From contig NZ_MLQR01000050.1 of the NCBI RefSeq assembly GCF_001866005.1, positions 236,839 to 300,838 of the forward strand: a stretch of 64,000 bases of DNA, given 5' to 3'. The first letter of the stretch is position 1, and each line of letters starts with the position of its first letter. Made by a program: the position numbers and the translations under genes. The notes under the pieces were generated by a model. The model worked only from the letters and a program-made list of their open reading frames with translations, was not told the origin of the DNA and did not search any database. This DNA comes from Anaerobacillus alkalilacustris. GTDB taxonomy: Bacteria > Bacillota > Bacilli > Bacillales > Anaerobacillaceae. Positions 1 through 8,268 of the stretch are shown here, piece after piece.

Positions 1-19
1 CAATCCGAACATTTGACAT
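1..19 (-). CDS. 5' end of a minus-strand gene cut by the window edge (maf-like?)
   Basis: An ATG at 19..17 follows a GGAGG with a 7-nt spacer, a strong start signal, but only six codons (M-S-N-V-R-I) lie in the window. In Bacillus the genes downstream of spoIIB/comC are maf, radC and mreB. Maf proteins start with a short strand leading into LASxSPRR, which would suit these residues. The identity is inference from synteny; the start itself is seen. Confidence 0.45.
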
Positions 20-143
20 GTAAAAACCTCCACCTCTCTATCTATTTGTTGCATCTAACGTGTGACATTTATTTCAGCTTTACCCTACTTTTATATTATG
101 TACAACATTAGTTATAAATTGTAAAAAGAGAAAAGTCAAAGTA

Positions 144-529
144 AAAAAAGCACAAGGTCCTTGGTCACGAGCAGCTGCTCCTGTGCCACTCCGTTTGCTC
201 AAGAGAAAAGCAGCTTCGAAGTAATACAAGTAGTAGCTTCACTGGGGCGGCCATTGACAGAAGCCGCTCTTTGGCTTCTTACGTTTACGTGCTTCTGCGT
301 CTTCTAGTATAGCTTCGTAGCAAGCATCCTCGAAGCAGTGTTTTGTGCGACGAGTAACCGCAGGAGCAATTGTTTTCCGTGCGACGAGTAACCGCAGGAG
401 CAAAGCTGCATGAAGTTAATCTAAGAAGGATCTCAAGCAGTAATTGAAGTCCGTTGCTTGACTGAAGTGACCGAGCTCGTAGGCTGCTTGCACTAGACAG
501 TTTCCAAGTTAGAAATTTATAAATTCTGT
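144..529 (+). repeat. Dispersed repeat family R, copy 1
   Basis: A copy of a repeat also found at 1825, 37962, 54537 and 62778. It opens with an AAAGCACAAG..CCTTGGTCACGAGC block, has a GAGCAGCTGCTC palindrome, a central TTCGAAGCAG-type block, and ends with the highly conserved block GACAGTTTCCAAGTTAGAAA followed by TTTATAAATTCTG. Two units of a 34-bp tandem repeat start at 345 and 379. The conserved end lies about 16 bp from the spoIIB terminator. It fills the 1-600 intergenic stretch; no gene is seen in it. Confidence 0.9.
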
Positions 530-544
530 TTTGTAAAAAATAAA

Positions 545-597
545 AAGAAGCTGAACTAAATGGTCGTTTAATACGACGTTTGAGTTAGCCTCTTTTA
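545..597 (-). terminator. Rho-independent terminator of spoIIB
   Basis: On the minus strand GAGGCTAACTCAAACGTCGT pairs imperfectly with ACGACCATTTAGTTCAGC and is followed by TTCTTTTTA. It begins just after the spoIIB stop. Confidence 0.75.
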
Positions 598-601
598 TCA
601 T

Positions 602-1726
602 CTAAGAAAAGGTCTTAATTAACTTCTCATAGGCTAGCATTCCATCTAATAAAAATTGTTGAACCTGCCAGAGGTTGTTTGGTTCGTTCGATGAAGCATA
701 ACTTAACAAACTTTGATAAGCATTAACTAATGCGTTTTGAAAATCGTTAGCCAACGATTCTTGTTCACTACCTTTAAAAGGGTTCCCTAATGATACAAGT
801 ATCTCATTAGTTGCCTTTAAATCAGCTAAGGTCTCGTCTGTTACTAATGATGATCCATTAGCTAGTCCATTTACGGATAATAAAATTAGTTGTTGGTATA
901 AATCTACACTTTTTTCTAGGAAAAGAGATTGTTCTTGACTATCAACCGTACCTGAAGTTGTAACAGCATATGGCTTTACATATACATCTTGTCCATTAGC
1001 CTTATAGTGCTCGGCTAAAACATTTGCTTGTTCTCGGTCTATACCAAGACCAATAAATAAATAGACAGGCTCGGTTGTATTTGTAATCGCTGCTGCAAAT
1101 CCTTTATTTTGGATAGACTTCGCTGTTTCTGTAGCTTTATCCACTAAAGAAAAAGCACCACCTTGCACAATCTCCACTCCAAGAACAGGAATTTGTCCAT
1201 TCATAACCACTTCTGGGGCTTCTATTTCTGTTGTCGCGATTTCTGTGGCTTGTACAGGATTTATCACTTCCATGGCTTGTGGTTTATCACCAGTAAAGAT
1301 CGTTAACATCATAAAGCCAAAACTAACCCCTACGATAATTGCAGACATAACAATACCAATAATCCCTAAGGGAAGATCTTTAATTTTAAATTTAAAATCA
1401 AACTTTTGCTTCTTTTTTCTTTTTGTTGGTGGCAATTTAGGGGCTTGTTCACTTTTTCCATCATCCCAAAAAGGCCCCTCTAACTTTTTTTTATTATGAC
1501 GCCTCTCCCCTAAGTCAACAATTTTAGGTGAAGAATCGTTTGATTCGTTTTCAGGGAGGATCCAATGAAATTCATCCTTATGATCCTCTTCTTGAGTTGC
1601 ACTTATCTCCTTTTCTAGTAAATGCTCATAAGCGTGCTTGTCCTTCTCCAGCTCTTCATACCGTTTCTCTTGTCCATTTAATACGATTGAAATTCGCCGG
1701 TCATTCTTCTTCGTATTGTCCAACAT
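602..1726 (-). CDS. spoIIB: SpoIIB-like sporulation protein with SPOR domain
   Basis: Likely SpoIIB, the mother-cell septum protein that helps complete septal peptidoglycan thinning and engulfment. The 374-residue chain has a charged cytoplasmic N-terminus (1-117) with a Lys/Arg-rich stretch just before one membrane segment (about 119-145). Outside lies an SPOR-type peptidoglycan-binding domain (about 180-253). The C-terminal 120 residues are helical and recognisable only as SpoIIB-like. The start follows AAAGGAGC with a 5-nt spacer. Position next to the prepilin peptidase region, after folC, matches B. subtilis spoIIB. It is separated from the pilus operon by a terminator and repeat copy 2, so it probably has its own promoter. 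SPOR proteins vary widely in sequence, so the symbol rests on architecture plus synteny. Confidence 0.8.
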   Translation of the reverse strand: MLDNTKKNDRRISIVLNGQEKRYEELEKDKHAYEHLLEKEISATQEEDHKDEFHWILPENESNDSSPKIVDLGERRHNKKKLEGPFWDDGKSEQAPKLPPTKRKKKQKFDFKFKIKDLPLGIIGIVMSAIIVGVSFGFMMLTIFTGDKPQAMEVINPVQATEIATTEIEAPEVVMNGQIPVLGVEIVQGGAFSLVDKATETAKSIQNKGFAAAITNTTEPVYLFIGLGIDREQANVLAEHYKANGQDVYVKPYAVTTSGTVDSQEQSLFLEKSVDLYQQLILLSVNGLANGSSLVTDETLADLKATNEILVSLGNPFKGSEQESLANDFQNALVNAYQSLLSYASSNEPNNLWQVQQFLLDGMLAYEKLIKTFS

Positions 1727-1824
1727 TGCCAGCTCCTTTCTATAATCAATTTACTATAGTCTATTAATAAATATTGATAGATAGAACTAGAAAAGTTAAA
1801 GGGATATTGAAATAATTTCAACAG

Positions 1825-2171
1825 GAAAAGCGCAAGCACCTTGGTCACGAGCAGCTGCTCGTGTGCCACTCCGTTTGCTCAAGAGCAAAGCAGCTTCGAA
1901 GTAATCCAAGTAGTAGCTTCAATGGGGCAGCCTTTGACTAAAAGCCGCTCTTTGGCTTCAGCGTGCTTTTAGCGTCTAACTGCACCGCTTCGAAGTAGGC
2001 TTCCTCGAAGCAGTGTTTTGTGCGACGAGTAATCGCAGGAGAAAAGTAGCATGAAGTATCTTCAAAGAAGGAAGCCAAGAAGTCAGTGAAGTCAGAAACT
2101 TGACTGAAGTGACCGAGCTCGTAGGCTGCTTGCGCTAGACAGTTTCCAAGTTAGAAATTTATAAATTCTGA
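1825..2171 (+). repeat. Dispersed repeat family R, copy 2
   Basis: Same start (AAAAGCGCAAGCACCTTGGT), palindrome and conserved end as the other copies, in the same orientation. It has only one unit of the 34-bp tandem repeat. Its conserved end lies about 7 bp from the T-tract of the pilus operon terminator. It occupies most of the 1727-2249 gap. Confidence 0.9.
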
Positions 2172-2177
2172 TACTGT

Positions 2178-2210
2178 AAAAAAAGAACAAGACTTCTGAT
2201 AAAATGTCTT
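2178..2210 (-). terminator. Terminator of the type IV pilus operon
   Basis: Minus-strand AAGAC..GTCTT hairpin with a 12-nt loop, followed by TGTTCTTTTTTTA. It lies after the pilO stop. Confidence 0.6.
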
Positions 2211-2249
2211 TTACACGTAGTACACTTTATTTCAGTCTTATTCTAGTTT

Positions 2250-2933
2250 TTATTGGACGAGAAGCGGACTTTTTTTCTCACTTGGGTTAGGATGAATAAC
2301 TTTTGGTACCTCATCACTCAACTCATATAAATCAGGGTAATAAAACGCACTTACTGTTACAAAAAACTCAAGATACTCTTGAGGGTCGTGAATGATCTCT
2401 GTTTCTTGCGCTCCTATAAATGAAATGTTATCTATACTTACTATTCTAGGTAAGCGGTCTATCTCAACAAGAAATTGAAAAAGATCTTCATACGTTTTTG
2501 CGTTGACTGTTAAACTTACATTCATTGCCACTATTCCTTCTAATGTATCAATCGAATATTCCAAGTTTTCTTCCACGTCTTCTAAAAACACAGGATATAC
2601 GGTTGAATCCTGATCAATATTCATTGAAAGAATGTAAGTGTTTGATAATGCCTCTACTCTCTGAAAATGTAATAGCAATTGGTCCATGAGTGGATCAACC
2701 GGTAGCTGTCGTTGCAGTTCAGTTGTTTCATCATTATGGTCCTCTTCTTTTAAAAGACTTTTTTCTAATGTTAGTAAAATTTGTTTTTCAGTATCAAGTT
2801 GGTGAGTTACCTGATCGATAATCGTTAATTTGGGGTAAATCAAATAAAAGTAGCAACCTAGATAACTAATGAAAACTAAAACTATTCCAGTAATGAGAGT
2901 GATCAGTTTTTTCTTCGTAAATGATACTTTCAT
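2250..2933 (-). CDS. pilO: Type IV pilus alignment protein PilO
   Basis: PilO-type inner-membrane protein of 227 residues. It has a short basic N-terminus, one membrane helix (about 9-32), a coiled-coil stretch (about 38-75), then a ferredoxin-like outer domain. In known type IVa pili PilO pairs with PilN and links the PilM ring to the outer parts of the machine; a Gram-positive cell would use it to align the assembly platform. It is the last gene of the operon. Its ATG immediately follows the pilN stop, with GGAGG inside the pilN end, so the two are translationally coupled. Sequence similarity in this family is weak; the call leans on the PilM-N-O order. Confidence 0.8.
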   Translation of the reverse strand: MKVSFTKKKLITLITGIVLVFISYLGCYFYLIYPKLTIIDQVTHQLDTEKQILLTLEKSLLKEEDHNDETTELQRQLPVDPLMDQLLLHFQRVEALSNTYILSMNIDQDSTVYPVFLEDVEENLEYSIDTLEGIVAMNVSLTVNAKTYEDLFQFLVEIDRLPRIVSIDNISFIGAQETEIIHDPQEYLEFFVTVSAFYYPDLYELSDEVPKVIHPNPSEKKSPLLVQ

Positions 2934-3512
2934 CTATGAGTCCTCCGTTACATGAAAAGCTGATCGATTTACTTTTATTGTAAAACTAGCAACATACCTC
3001 GGTAATATATCATCAACAATCGTTTCATTTCCAACCATCATTGCTGTTTCAATACTCGTTAAATGAACAGAAAACATATATGGAGACTTATTTAGCTCAT
3101 AACTATAGGCAGCAATGGAAGACATTTGGTCAAAATAAGCAATTATAGTTACCTCGTCAGGTTTTTGAAAGTAAAACTGTGAGAAATAACCATGTTCAGG
3201 CAATAATCTCACCAACTCATTTAGAAGCATTGAAGTGGGAATAACTATTTCCTCTAAAGAATAAATTGCTGTTTTCAATTGTTCATAATAGGAAGCTGGC
3301 TTATCGTCGATTAACTGCTGTTTTAGGGAGATTTGTTCCATAACGAAGGAGTGCTCGTCTGTAAGAGCATCGATTTCTGCCTCGTATTTGTTACTATGAA
3401 CATAAATGAATAGAAAAGAAACTAGTAATAGGACAAAGATCACCGTGACGATTAGCCAATTCGTTATATCTTTTTTATCTTTTTCCGTTAATAAATTAAT
3501 TTCAACTAACAT
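2934..3512 (-). CDS. pilN: Type IV pilus assembly protein PilN
   Basis: Opens with V-E-I-N-L-L, the hallmark PilN motif near the N-terminus that binds the PilM groove. This is followed by a single membrane segment (about 19-40) and a periplasm-side type domain. At 192 residues it is the usual family size. The start is preceded by GAGG with a 6-nt spacer and overlaps the pilM end by 11 nt, so the genes are coupled. Expected role: bitopic membrane partner of PilO that passes PilM/PilC state changes across the membrane. Confidence 0.88.
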   Translation of the reverse strand: MLVEINLLTEKDKKDITNWLIVTVIFVLLLVSFLFIYVHSNKYEAEIDALTDEHSFVMEQISLKQQLIDDKPASYYEQLKTAIYSLEEIVIPTSMLLNELVRLLPEHGYFSQFYFQKPDEVTIIAYFDQMSSIAAYSYELNKSPYMFSVHLTSIETAMMVGNETIVDDILPRYVASFTIKVNRSAFHVTEDS

Positions 3513-4497
3513 CGTGAACCTCTTTTTTCAAAGCTAATCCTACAATTTCATAGAAGCGTTCAGGTATCTCTTTTCCATTCATAGTTTTAATTGTTTCTTT
3601 GGTTATCGTTTCGATATCAACGCCAAAAGATTTTTGAAATTTCTTACTAATATCAATTAAATATGGATGATCTCCGATTACAACCAATTTTGTTACACGA
3701 TATTTTCCTTGCCTCATACTGTAACGATAATAATTCATAATCCGATCAACTTCCGTTATGATATCTTGTATTTGGTTTTCTATCTCACTTTGATTTCCTT
3801 CCCAAGAAACTTCTTCGGTACCTTCGTTGAAATACCTCCATTTATCTTCGGTCGATAACTTTATATGTCTCATAAAAACAGGTTTCTGATTATGAAAAAT
3901 CGTAATATTTATTGATAGTAAATCAACTTGTACAAACAAAAAATGATCATTTTTATTATCGCGATCCAAAGAATGTAATAATCTGTAAAGAGATAAAGCT
4001 GAGATGTCGGCAGCATTCGGCTTTACCTTCACTTCAGTTAATAAATTTACGTATTCCTGTACTTTCTTTTCTGGTGTAGCAATTAATAAAACTTCTCTTT
4101 GACCATCTTTCTCACCTAGGTTATGAATATCAAAGGTAGCTTCATCAAACGGAAGATGTACCGTTTCACCAATAACTGTATATAAATACCCCTTTATTTC
4201 ATCAACTTTTATGCTAAGAGGTACTTGAACATGACGTAAAACCGTATAGGCATCAGGAACAATAAACTGAACATAATGTTTCTTTAACTGCCATTCTTCA
4301 ATACAATCGTGCAATATCCCTTCTAACGTTTCCCACTCGACGATTTTCCCATCATGAATGACTCCAGTAGGTAAGTACCGTTCTCCAAAGGAATCAATAC
4401 TAGCTAAGTCTGCTCGCTTTGCATGAACAAAGCGAATCACATGATCTTTAATAATTATCGCTGTTCTCATTTGCTTTTTCCCACGAAACAATACCAC
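3502..4497 (-). CDS. pilM: Type IV pilus actin-like ATPase-fold protein PilM
   Basis: PilM belongs to the FtsA/actin fold and forms the cytoplasmic ring that binds the PilN N-terminus. The 331 residues show beta-strand phosphate-loop blocks typical of the fold: a start region A-I-I-I-K-D, F-V-Q-V-D-L near 190, and V-V-I-G-D-H near 275. The GTG at 4497 has GGTGA six bases upstream. An in-frame ATG at 4470 has only a weak GGGA and would give 322 residues starting M-R-T-A-I-I-I-K. I cannot decide between them. It sits 27 nt after pilD and overlaps pilN. Confidence 0.85.
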   Translation of the reverse strand: MVLFRGKKQMRTAIIIKDHVIRFVHAKRADLASIDSFGERYLPTGVIHDGKIVEWETLEGILHDCIEEWQLKKHYVQFIVPDAYTVLRHVQVPLSIKVDEIKGYLYTVIGETVHLPFDEATFDIHNLGEKDGQREVLLIATPEKKVQEYVNLLTEVKVKPNAADISALSLYRLLHSLDRDNKNDHFLFVQVDLLSINITIFHNQKPVFMRHIKLSTEDKWRYFNEGTEEVSWEGNQSEIENQIQDIITEVDRIMNYYRYSMRQGKYRVTKLVVIGDHPYLIDISKKFQKSFGVDIETITKETIKTMNGKEIPERFYEIVGLALKKEVHDVS

Positions 4498-4524
4498 AGT
4501 TTTTCACCACGTTTCTAATGACAA

Positions 4525-5283
4525 TTATATAAATAGACTCCAATACCACGTAAAAATCTCTTTTTCGAAAAAATAAGTTATGAGGGTTGCTATTACGATA
4601 AATGGTCCAAATGGTATGGGCTCACCTCGCCTTATTTTCCCTAACGTTAAACCTATTATACCAATGATTGCCCCGATCAGTGTAGAAAGAAAAAATGCTA
4701 GTAATACACCTTGCCAACCTAAAACAACCCCAATGACAGCAAATAATTTAATGTCACCGCCACCCATTCCACCTTTACTAATAATGGCAATGGCTAGTAG
4801 TAAAGTAAAGCCGATAACCGCACCTAAAAAAGGATTCCACCATGTGTCTAATGGCGCTAAAAACAAACGCATGACTAAAAGAAATGGAGCAAAAAAAAGT
4901 AAAACTTGATCTGGAATTATCATGTAGTGGATATCGGAAACAAAAATGATAATGAGTAATGAAATGAAAACCCAAGCGACAATAGTTTCCGATGTAAACC
5001 CAAATTGGTGAAATGCATAGACAAATAAGAGACCCGTAGTAGCCTCTATGAAAGGGTAGATGGGAGATATTTTCGTCCCACATCCTTTACACTTCCCCTT
5101 TTGAAATATGTAAGAAATAACAGGAATAAGTTCTAATGCAGATAACGTACGTTTGCATTTTGAACAGTGAGAACGGGGGCGAACAATCGATTGACCATTC
5201 GGCACCCGCAAACCAACGACGTTGTAAAAAGACCCTAGGACAAGACCTAGGGTGAGAGTGTAGAGATAGAGTAAAAAGTACAT
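4525..5283 (-). CDS. pilD: Prepilin peptidase / N-methyltransferase PilD
   Basis: Bifunctional A24-family aspartyl peptidase that cuts prepilins after Gly and methylates the new N-terminus. All key residues are visible in the 252 residues. The zinc-binding cysteine pairs are C40xxC43 and C65xxC68, between membrane helices. The catalytic aspartates are D117 (in F-V-S-D-I) and D177 in the G-G-G-D motif. About seven or eight hydrophobic helices follow. It lies 6 nt downstream of the major pilin. At this locus in B. subtilis the equivalent gene is comC, so this one may also process the ComG pseudopilins. Confidence 0.95.
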   Translation of the reverse strand: MYFLLYLYTLTLGLVLGSFYNVVGLRVPNGQSIVRPRSHCSKCKRTLSALELIPVISYIFQKGKCKGCGTKISPIYPFIEATTGLLFVYAFHQFGFTSETIVAWVFISLLIIIFVSDIHYMIIPDQVLLFFAPFLLVMRLFLAPLDTWWNPFLGAVIGFTLLLAIAIISKGGMGGGDIKLFAVIGVVLGWQGVLLAFFLSTLIGAIIGIIGLTLGKIRRGEPIPFGPFIVIATLITYFFEKEIFTWYWSLFI

Positions 5284-5289
5284 ATAAGG

Positions 5290-5718
5290 TTACCTAGTAT
5301 AGTTTATTAGCTCAGTTTCTGTTGCGCTATTCGTAAATCCATCTTTCACTACGTCATTAGCATCATGTAATCTTATCTCAAAATTTCCTGAATTATATCG
5401 AACTTCATAAGTTGTATCTGAAACTTTTTCAAGATAACTTGATAATTCATTATAATTAGTATCACTCTCTCCAAAATTCCCATCTGTAGGCTGATTTCCA
5501 TTATGTGACCACACTGCTCTACTTGGGTTTGCAGCTCTATCCAACTTCGCTGCATTAATAATTTGAATAGCTTCTGCAACCTTAGCTTTTTCCTCAGTTT
5601 TTGATATTATATTCCCAATACTCGGCACCGCAATCGCTGCGATGATTCCTAATATAACAATAACTGCTAACAATTCAATTAACGTCAAACCTTTTTGATT
5701 TTTTAACATTTTTCTCAT
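5290..5718 (-). CDS. pilA: Major type IV pilin (class a prepilin)
   Basis: 142-residue prepilin. The leader is M-R-K-M-L-K-N-Q-K-G, and cleavage after G10 leaves L-T-L-I-E with the essential Glu at position 5. A hydrophobic N-terminal helix follows (to about residue 32), then a small soluble head of about 105 residues without cysteines. GGAGG lies 7 nt before the ATG. It is the only pilin gene placed beside pilD-pilM, and it has its own long leader carrying a c-di-GMP-II riboswitch-like RNA, which suits the major subunit. Leu replaces the more common Phe at mature position 1, as in several Gram-positive pilins. The minor pilins are at the start of the operon. Confidence 0.9.
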   Translation of the reverse strand: MRKMLKNQKGLTLIELLAVIVILGIIAAIAVPSIGNIISKTEEKAKVAEAIQIINAAKLDRAANPSRAVWSHNGNQPTDGNFGESDTNYNELSSYLEKVSDTTYEVRYNSGNFEIRLHDANDVVKDGFTNSATETELINYTR

Positions 5719-5783
5719 TATCTTTCCTCCATCAATAAAATTTTTTAAAGTTTACTTAGTGCTTCTTGCAACAAAATGACTTT

Positions 5784-5845
5784 AAAAATAAAAGACGACC
5801 AACTCTTCAATATCCATAAATTTATGCATATACAAAATTTGGCCG
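5784..5845 (-). terminator. Predicted riboswitch-controlled terminator before pilA
   Basis: The minus-strand CGGCCAA (complement of 5839-5845, the 3' end of the aptamer) can pair with TTGGTCG (complement of 5796-5802) over seven base pairs with one G-U. The tract TCTTTTATTTTT follows at 5794-5784. The 5' arm is shared with the aptamer, as expected of an expression platform. The long loop of about 36 nt makes it a modest terminator. Confidence 0.5.
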
Positions 5846-5908
5846 GTTGCACTACTAGCTCGAAATCATCCAAGTGCCCAAATATAGATGATTCTTCTTA
5901 GCTTCAAA
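5835..5908 (-). promoter_or_regulatory. Cyclic-di-GMP-II riboswitch-like aptamer upstream of pilA
   Basis: Read on the minus strand, the segment contains TTGGGCACTTG, a variable hairpin, then AGCTAGTAGTGCAACCGGCC. From memory these match the core of the class II c-di-GMP riboswitch, e.g. the Clostridium acetobutylicum aptamer with TTGGGCACTTG and AGTTAGTAGTGCAACCGACC. The GCACT/AGTGC stem is kept. Aligned to that RNA, the closing stem P1 would be ATTTTG with CCAAAT, different sequence but still five of six paired. The 5' strand expected to be GGTT, pairing with AACC, is not evident, so the fold is either divergent or partly decayed. In Clostridioides difficile the same riboswitch class turns on type IV pilus genes. 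Confidence 0.72.
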
Positions 5909-6004
5909 ATATTATTTTATTTAATACTTAACATTATTATATTACTTTTAATATTATTCCTCTAGTAGTTCCGTGTCATTTTGACTAGTACTTTTTATGA
6001 CTAT

Positions 6005-7210
6005 TTACCCAATATTTTCAAAGATCTGAAACATTGGTATGGCAATTGAAGCAACGATAACTCCGACTATACCTGCTAGAACTACTATCATTAAAGGTTC
6101 TATTAATGATTTAATGCGTTCCGTAGCGATGTCTACTTCTGTCTCGTAAAAATCGGCAACTTTGTCAAGCATTGTGTCAAGTGATCCTGTTTTCTCTCCT
6201 ACCCGCACCATCTGAGTTACAAGTGGTGGAAAAATCCAATGGGCTTCCATGGGACCCGCTATCGATTCCCCTTTTTCTAGTGCGTTTCGGGATTCACGGA
6301 TTACCTTTGCCACTACTTCATTTCCTACTATTTTCTCAACGATCGAAACTGCTTGTAAAATTGGTACTGATGAAGAAAATAGTGACCCTAGTGTACGTGT
6401 CATTCTTGCTAATACCGCTTTTTGAAATAGTGATCCAAAGATAGGAATTTTCAAAATTAAAAAGTCAAAATAATATTTATAGCGTCGATTTTCTTGAATG
6501 ACTTTAAAAGCGACAACCATGCCTATAAGTAGTAAAATTAGTAACCACCAAACTTTTTTAAAAACACTACCAGCTGATAAAACCATCTGGGTAATCAACG
6601 GAAGCTCTGAATCGAATGATCGAAACAAATCAGCAAATGTCGGAACGACAAATGACAATAGAAAGACGACAACAATTATCGCAATAGAGCCTACCACTGC
6701 AGGGTATGAAAGAGAAGAAATTACTTTTTGTCTAGTAAGATATTGCTTCTCATAATAAGTAGCTAACCGTTCTAAAACCTCATCTAAATTCCCGCCGGCT
6801 TCACCTGCACGAAGCATATTTGTAAACAAGGCTGGAAAAACTTTTTTATGAGCTTCAGCAGCTTCAGAGAATGGGTTTCCAGCTCGAAGTTCTATTTCTA
6901 TTGATTTTAATGTATATTGTAATCGTTTCGAGTTTGTTTGTTCAGCTAAGATACTAGTCGCATCAATAACTGAAATTCCAGCTTTTAGTAACGTTGAAAA
7001 TTGACGTAAATACATGACAAATTGTTGTGACTTTACCACACTTCCAAAGGAAATATCTTTATATAATAGTCCTGTTAATTCTTCAATATCCTTCACAATC
7101 ATTCCATCAGCGATTAATGTTTCTTTTGCTTCTCTCTCTGAGAAACCTTTTATTCGTCCTTCTTTTAACTTACCGGTGCTCTCTCTTGCAGTATACTTAA
7201 AATACGGCAT
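6005..7210 (-). CDS. pilC: Type IV pilus inner-membrane platform protein PilC
   Basis: Polytopic platform protein (GspF/PilC family, 401 residues) on which PilB and PilT act. It has two repeated T2SF domains (about 70-190 and 270-392), each ending in a membrane helix, plus a central hairpin near 170-225. Conserved family signatures are seen: L-R-Q-F-S-T-L-L-K-A-G-I in the first half, R-A-G-E-A-G-G-N-L-D near 135, and R-V-G-E-K-T-G-S-L-D in the second. Its ATG overlaps the pilT stop as TAATG. Downstream 286 bp carry the riboswitch before the pilin gene. Confidence 0.93.
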   Translation of the reverse strand: MPYFKYTARESTGKLKEGRIKGFSEREAKETLIADGMIVKDIEELTGLLYKDISFGSVVKSQQFVMYLRQFSTLLKAGISVIDATSILAEQTNSKRLQYTLKSIEIELRAGNPFSEAAEAHKKVFPALFTNMLRAGEAGGNLDEVLERLATYYEKQYLTRQKVISSLSYPAVVGSIAIIVVVFLLSFVVPTFADLFRSFDSELPLITQMVLSAGSVFKKVWWLLILLLIGMVVAFKVIQENRRYKYYFDFLILKIPIFGSLFQKAVLARMTRTLGSLFSSSVPILQAVSIVEKIVGNEVVAKVIRESRNALEKGESIAGPMEAHWIFPPLVTQMVRVGEKTGSLDTMLDKVADFYETEVDIATERIKSLIEPLMIVVLAGIVGVIVASIAIPMFQIFENIG

Positions 7211-8250
7211 TACGACCCCAACTCACTAACATAAGGTTGAGCAACTTCCTCACTTATTTTTTTCTGATCTAAGAGCTCTTTTATTGACATTTCAAGTGTA
7301 TGCATTCCTACTGCCCTACTGGTCTGCATGACACTTGTAATTTGATGTATTTTTTCATTTCGTATTAAGTTTTTTATAGCAGAATTATTAATTAATATTT
7401 CCGTAGCAGCGCAACGACCTTGATTATCTGCAGTTGGTAGTAATCGTTGAGACACAATTGCCTTTAATACGGAGGCAAGCTGTATTCGAACTTGTGGTTG
7501 TTGGTTTGGTGGAAATACATCAATAATTCGATCAATCGTAGCGGGAGCATCTGTCGTATGCAACGTCCCTAATACAAGGTGACCCGTTTCTGCAGCGGTA
7601 ATAGCTGTAGAAATTGTCTCTAAATCTCGCATTTCTCCTACCAAAATAACATCAGGATCTTGACGTAAGCACGCACGTAGTCCATTAGAAAAATTTTGAG
7701 TGTCAAACCCTATTTCTCGTTGATCAATGATACATAGGCGGTGTTTATGCAAGTATTCTATTGGATCTTCTAACGTAATAATATGCTTTCGATAGGTGTT
7801 ATTTAAATGATCAATCATCGCAGCAAGAGTCGTTGACTTTCCGCTTCCAGTTGGACCTGTGACAAGAACAAGTCCTTGTGGCTTTTTGGCTATATCTTTA
7901 AGAACAACTGGCATGTTTAATTGTTCGAGTGTTGGTATACTTGTCGGTACAACTCGTATAGCCATACTAACACAGGAACGTTGAAAATAAGCATTTATCC
8001 GAAACCTAGATAAACCAATCATTCCATGAGAAAAGTCTAGTTCACCTTTTTTTAAAAAAACCTTCCAAAGTCCTTCTGAAATGATTGATTTAGCCATTCC
8101 TTCTGTATCATTTGGTTTTAAAATATCTTCTCCAAACTGTTTTAAGTCACCGTTAATTCTCATTACAGGAGGAACACCGACTGTTAAATGTAAATCAGAT
8201 GCACCATTTTCAAAAGCCGCTCTTAATAATTCTTCAAGTCGTTGTTTCAT
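7210..8250 (-). CDS. pilT: Pilus retraction ATPase PilT
   Basis: Hexameric retraction motor. In 346 residues it shows the Walker A motif G-P-T-G-S-G-K-S-T (about 132-140), an Asp box, Walker B I-L-V-G-E-M-R-D, the His box G-H-L-V-L-G-T-L-H-T, and A-I-K-N-L-I-R, a close form of the AIRNLIRE motif required for retraction and distinctive of PilT against PilB. It lacks the N-terminal MshEN domain and the tetracysteine of PilB. PilT implies retractile pili (twitching, adhesion or DNA uptake), not only the ComG pseudopilus. It lies 18 nt after pilB. Confidence 0.95.
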   Translation of the reverse strand: MKQRLEELLRAAFENGASDLHLTVGVPPVMRINGDLKQFGEDILKPNDTEGMAKSIISEGLWKVFLKKGELDFSHGMIGLSRFRINAYFQRSCVSMAIRVVPTSIPTLEQLNMPVVLKDIAKKPQGLVLVTGPTGSGKSTTLAAMIDHLNNTYRKHIITLEDPIEYLHKHRLCIIDQREIGFDTQNFSNGLRACLRQDPDVILVGEMRDLETISTAITAAETGHLVLGTLHTTDAPATIDRIIDVFPPNQQPQVRIQLASVLKAIVSQRLLPTADNQGRCAATEILINNSAIKNLIRNEKIHQITSVMQTSRAVGMHTLEMSIKELLDQKKISEEVAQPYVSELGS

Positions 8251-8268
8251 TACTTTGCTCCTCCTTGT

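Noticed and set aside
345..403. Direct repeats considered as a CRISPR array
   Set aside because: Units are directly adjacent or nearly so, at most three, without unique spacers; no cas genes.
5940..6000. A second aptamer in the pilC-pilA gap (ACACGGAACTACTAGAGG)
   Set aside because: Forms only a short ACTAG hairpin and lacks any known riboswitch core.
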